DNA of 64,000 nucleotides, from the NCBI RefSeq assembly GCF_010729105.1, contig NZ_AP022573.1, forward strand, positions 2,232,001-2,296,000, given 5' to 3'. How positions within the stretch are numbered: the stretch's first letter is position 1; the number at the start of each line of letters is the position of its first letter. Shown piece by piece: positions 63,941-64,000 of this stretch. Position numbers and translations under genes: made by a program. Under the pieces are notes generated by a model, which was given only the letters and a program-made list of their open reading frames with translations, ran no database searches and had not been told where the DNA came from. This DNA is from Mycobacterium saskatchewanense. GTDB lineage: Bacteria; Actinomycetota; Actinomycetes; Mycobacteriales; Mycobacteriaceae.

Positions 63941-64000
63941 TAGTGGGGGTGGCCGCGCCACAACACCCAGACCGGTGGCGCGACGCCGAGCACGAGCAGC
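63941..64000 (-). CDS. 3' end of a gene running off the right edge
   Basis: The minus-strand frame reads LLVLGVAPPVWVLWRGHPH and a TAG stop at 63943-63941. The hydrophobic stretch suggests the last helix of a small membrane protein. By recalled gene order it could be the Rv1171 equivalent that lies between PE12 and mshB, but too little is visible to confirm. Confidence 0.45.

Overview
The window is high-G+C mycobacterial chromosome, best matched by a non-tuberculous, slow-growing Mycobacterium (Mycobacterium avium complex-like). The evidence is a backbone that follows, in inverted order, the M. tuberculosis region I recall as Rv1219c to Rv1171: TetR/ABC exporter, glgC/glgA, tag-gpgS-folP2, fadD6, dapE/dapD, fadD36, putA/rocA/pruC, fadD21-chp2/mmpL10-papA3-pks, dapC-fdxC, TB8.4, fbiC and PE12. 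All locus correspondences come from protein sequences recalled from memory, not from a search. I saw no rRNA, tRNA, insertion sequence, phage gene or CRISPR array.

Layout. 1-3.9 kb: TetR-controlled ABC drug exporter plus a membrane methyltransferase. 3.9-6.6 kb: divergent glgC and glgA (glycogen and maltose-1-phosphate/glucan synthesis) and a DUF3117 gene. 6.8-9.8 kb: a 58-bp tandem repeat, then a coupled operon read leftward, folP2-gpgS-DivIVA-like-tag (methylglucose lipopolysaccharide initiation, DNA repair). 10-17.5 kb: fadD6, a LOG-family protein, a large P-loop ATPase, and dapE/dapD of lysine/diaminopimelate synthesis. 17.5-21.3 kb: MFS transporter, fadD36 and an alpha/beta hydrolase.

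21.4-27.5 kb is an accessory catabolic island: aldehyde dehydrogenase, divergent from cytochrome P450, two MaoC-fold subunits, a DUF35 Zn-ribbon/OB protein, an Ltp2-type thiolase-fold aldolase and a TetR regulator. The last four enzyme genes overlap start-to-stop. They look like a second copy of the cholesterol side-chain hydratase/retro-aldolase complex (ChsH1-ChsH2-Ltp2), but with ChsH2 split into two genes. 27.5-33.6 kb: a lipase-like protein, proline catabolism (putA-rocA with divergent pruC) and a small secreted protein. The 3' end of putA and an adjoining repeat are triplicated.

33.7-54 kb is the most striking part. A sulfation module (trehalose 2-sulfotransferase stf0, cysD, cysNC, a 44-aa membrane peptide, YeiH-like transporter) abuts a complete acyltrehalose-type lipid locus (fadD21 FAAL, Gap/Sap-like membrane protein, chp2 acyltransferase, mmpL10, papA3 and a mycocerosate-type iterative PKS with a methylmalonyl-type AT motif). 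Together they could make and export a methyl-branched, possibly sulfated, acyltrehalose. 54-64 kb: a 698-bp palindrome-rich regulatory gap, a KimA-like permease fused to an OB fold, dapC, fdxC, TB8.4, a truncated maleylpyruvate-isomerase-type gene, fbiC (coenzyme F420), PE12 and the 3' end of one more gene at the right edge.

Several genes start 6-8 bases after a TANNNT -10 hexamer with no Shine-Dalgarno sequence, as expected for leaderless mycobacterial mRNAs. At least two families of interspersed intergenic repeats are present.
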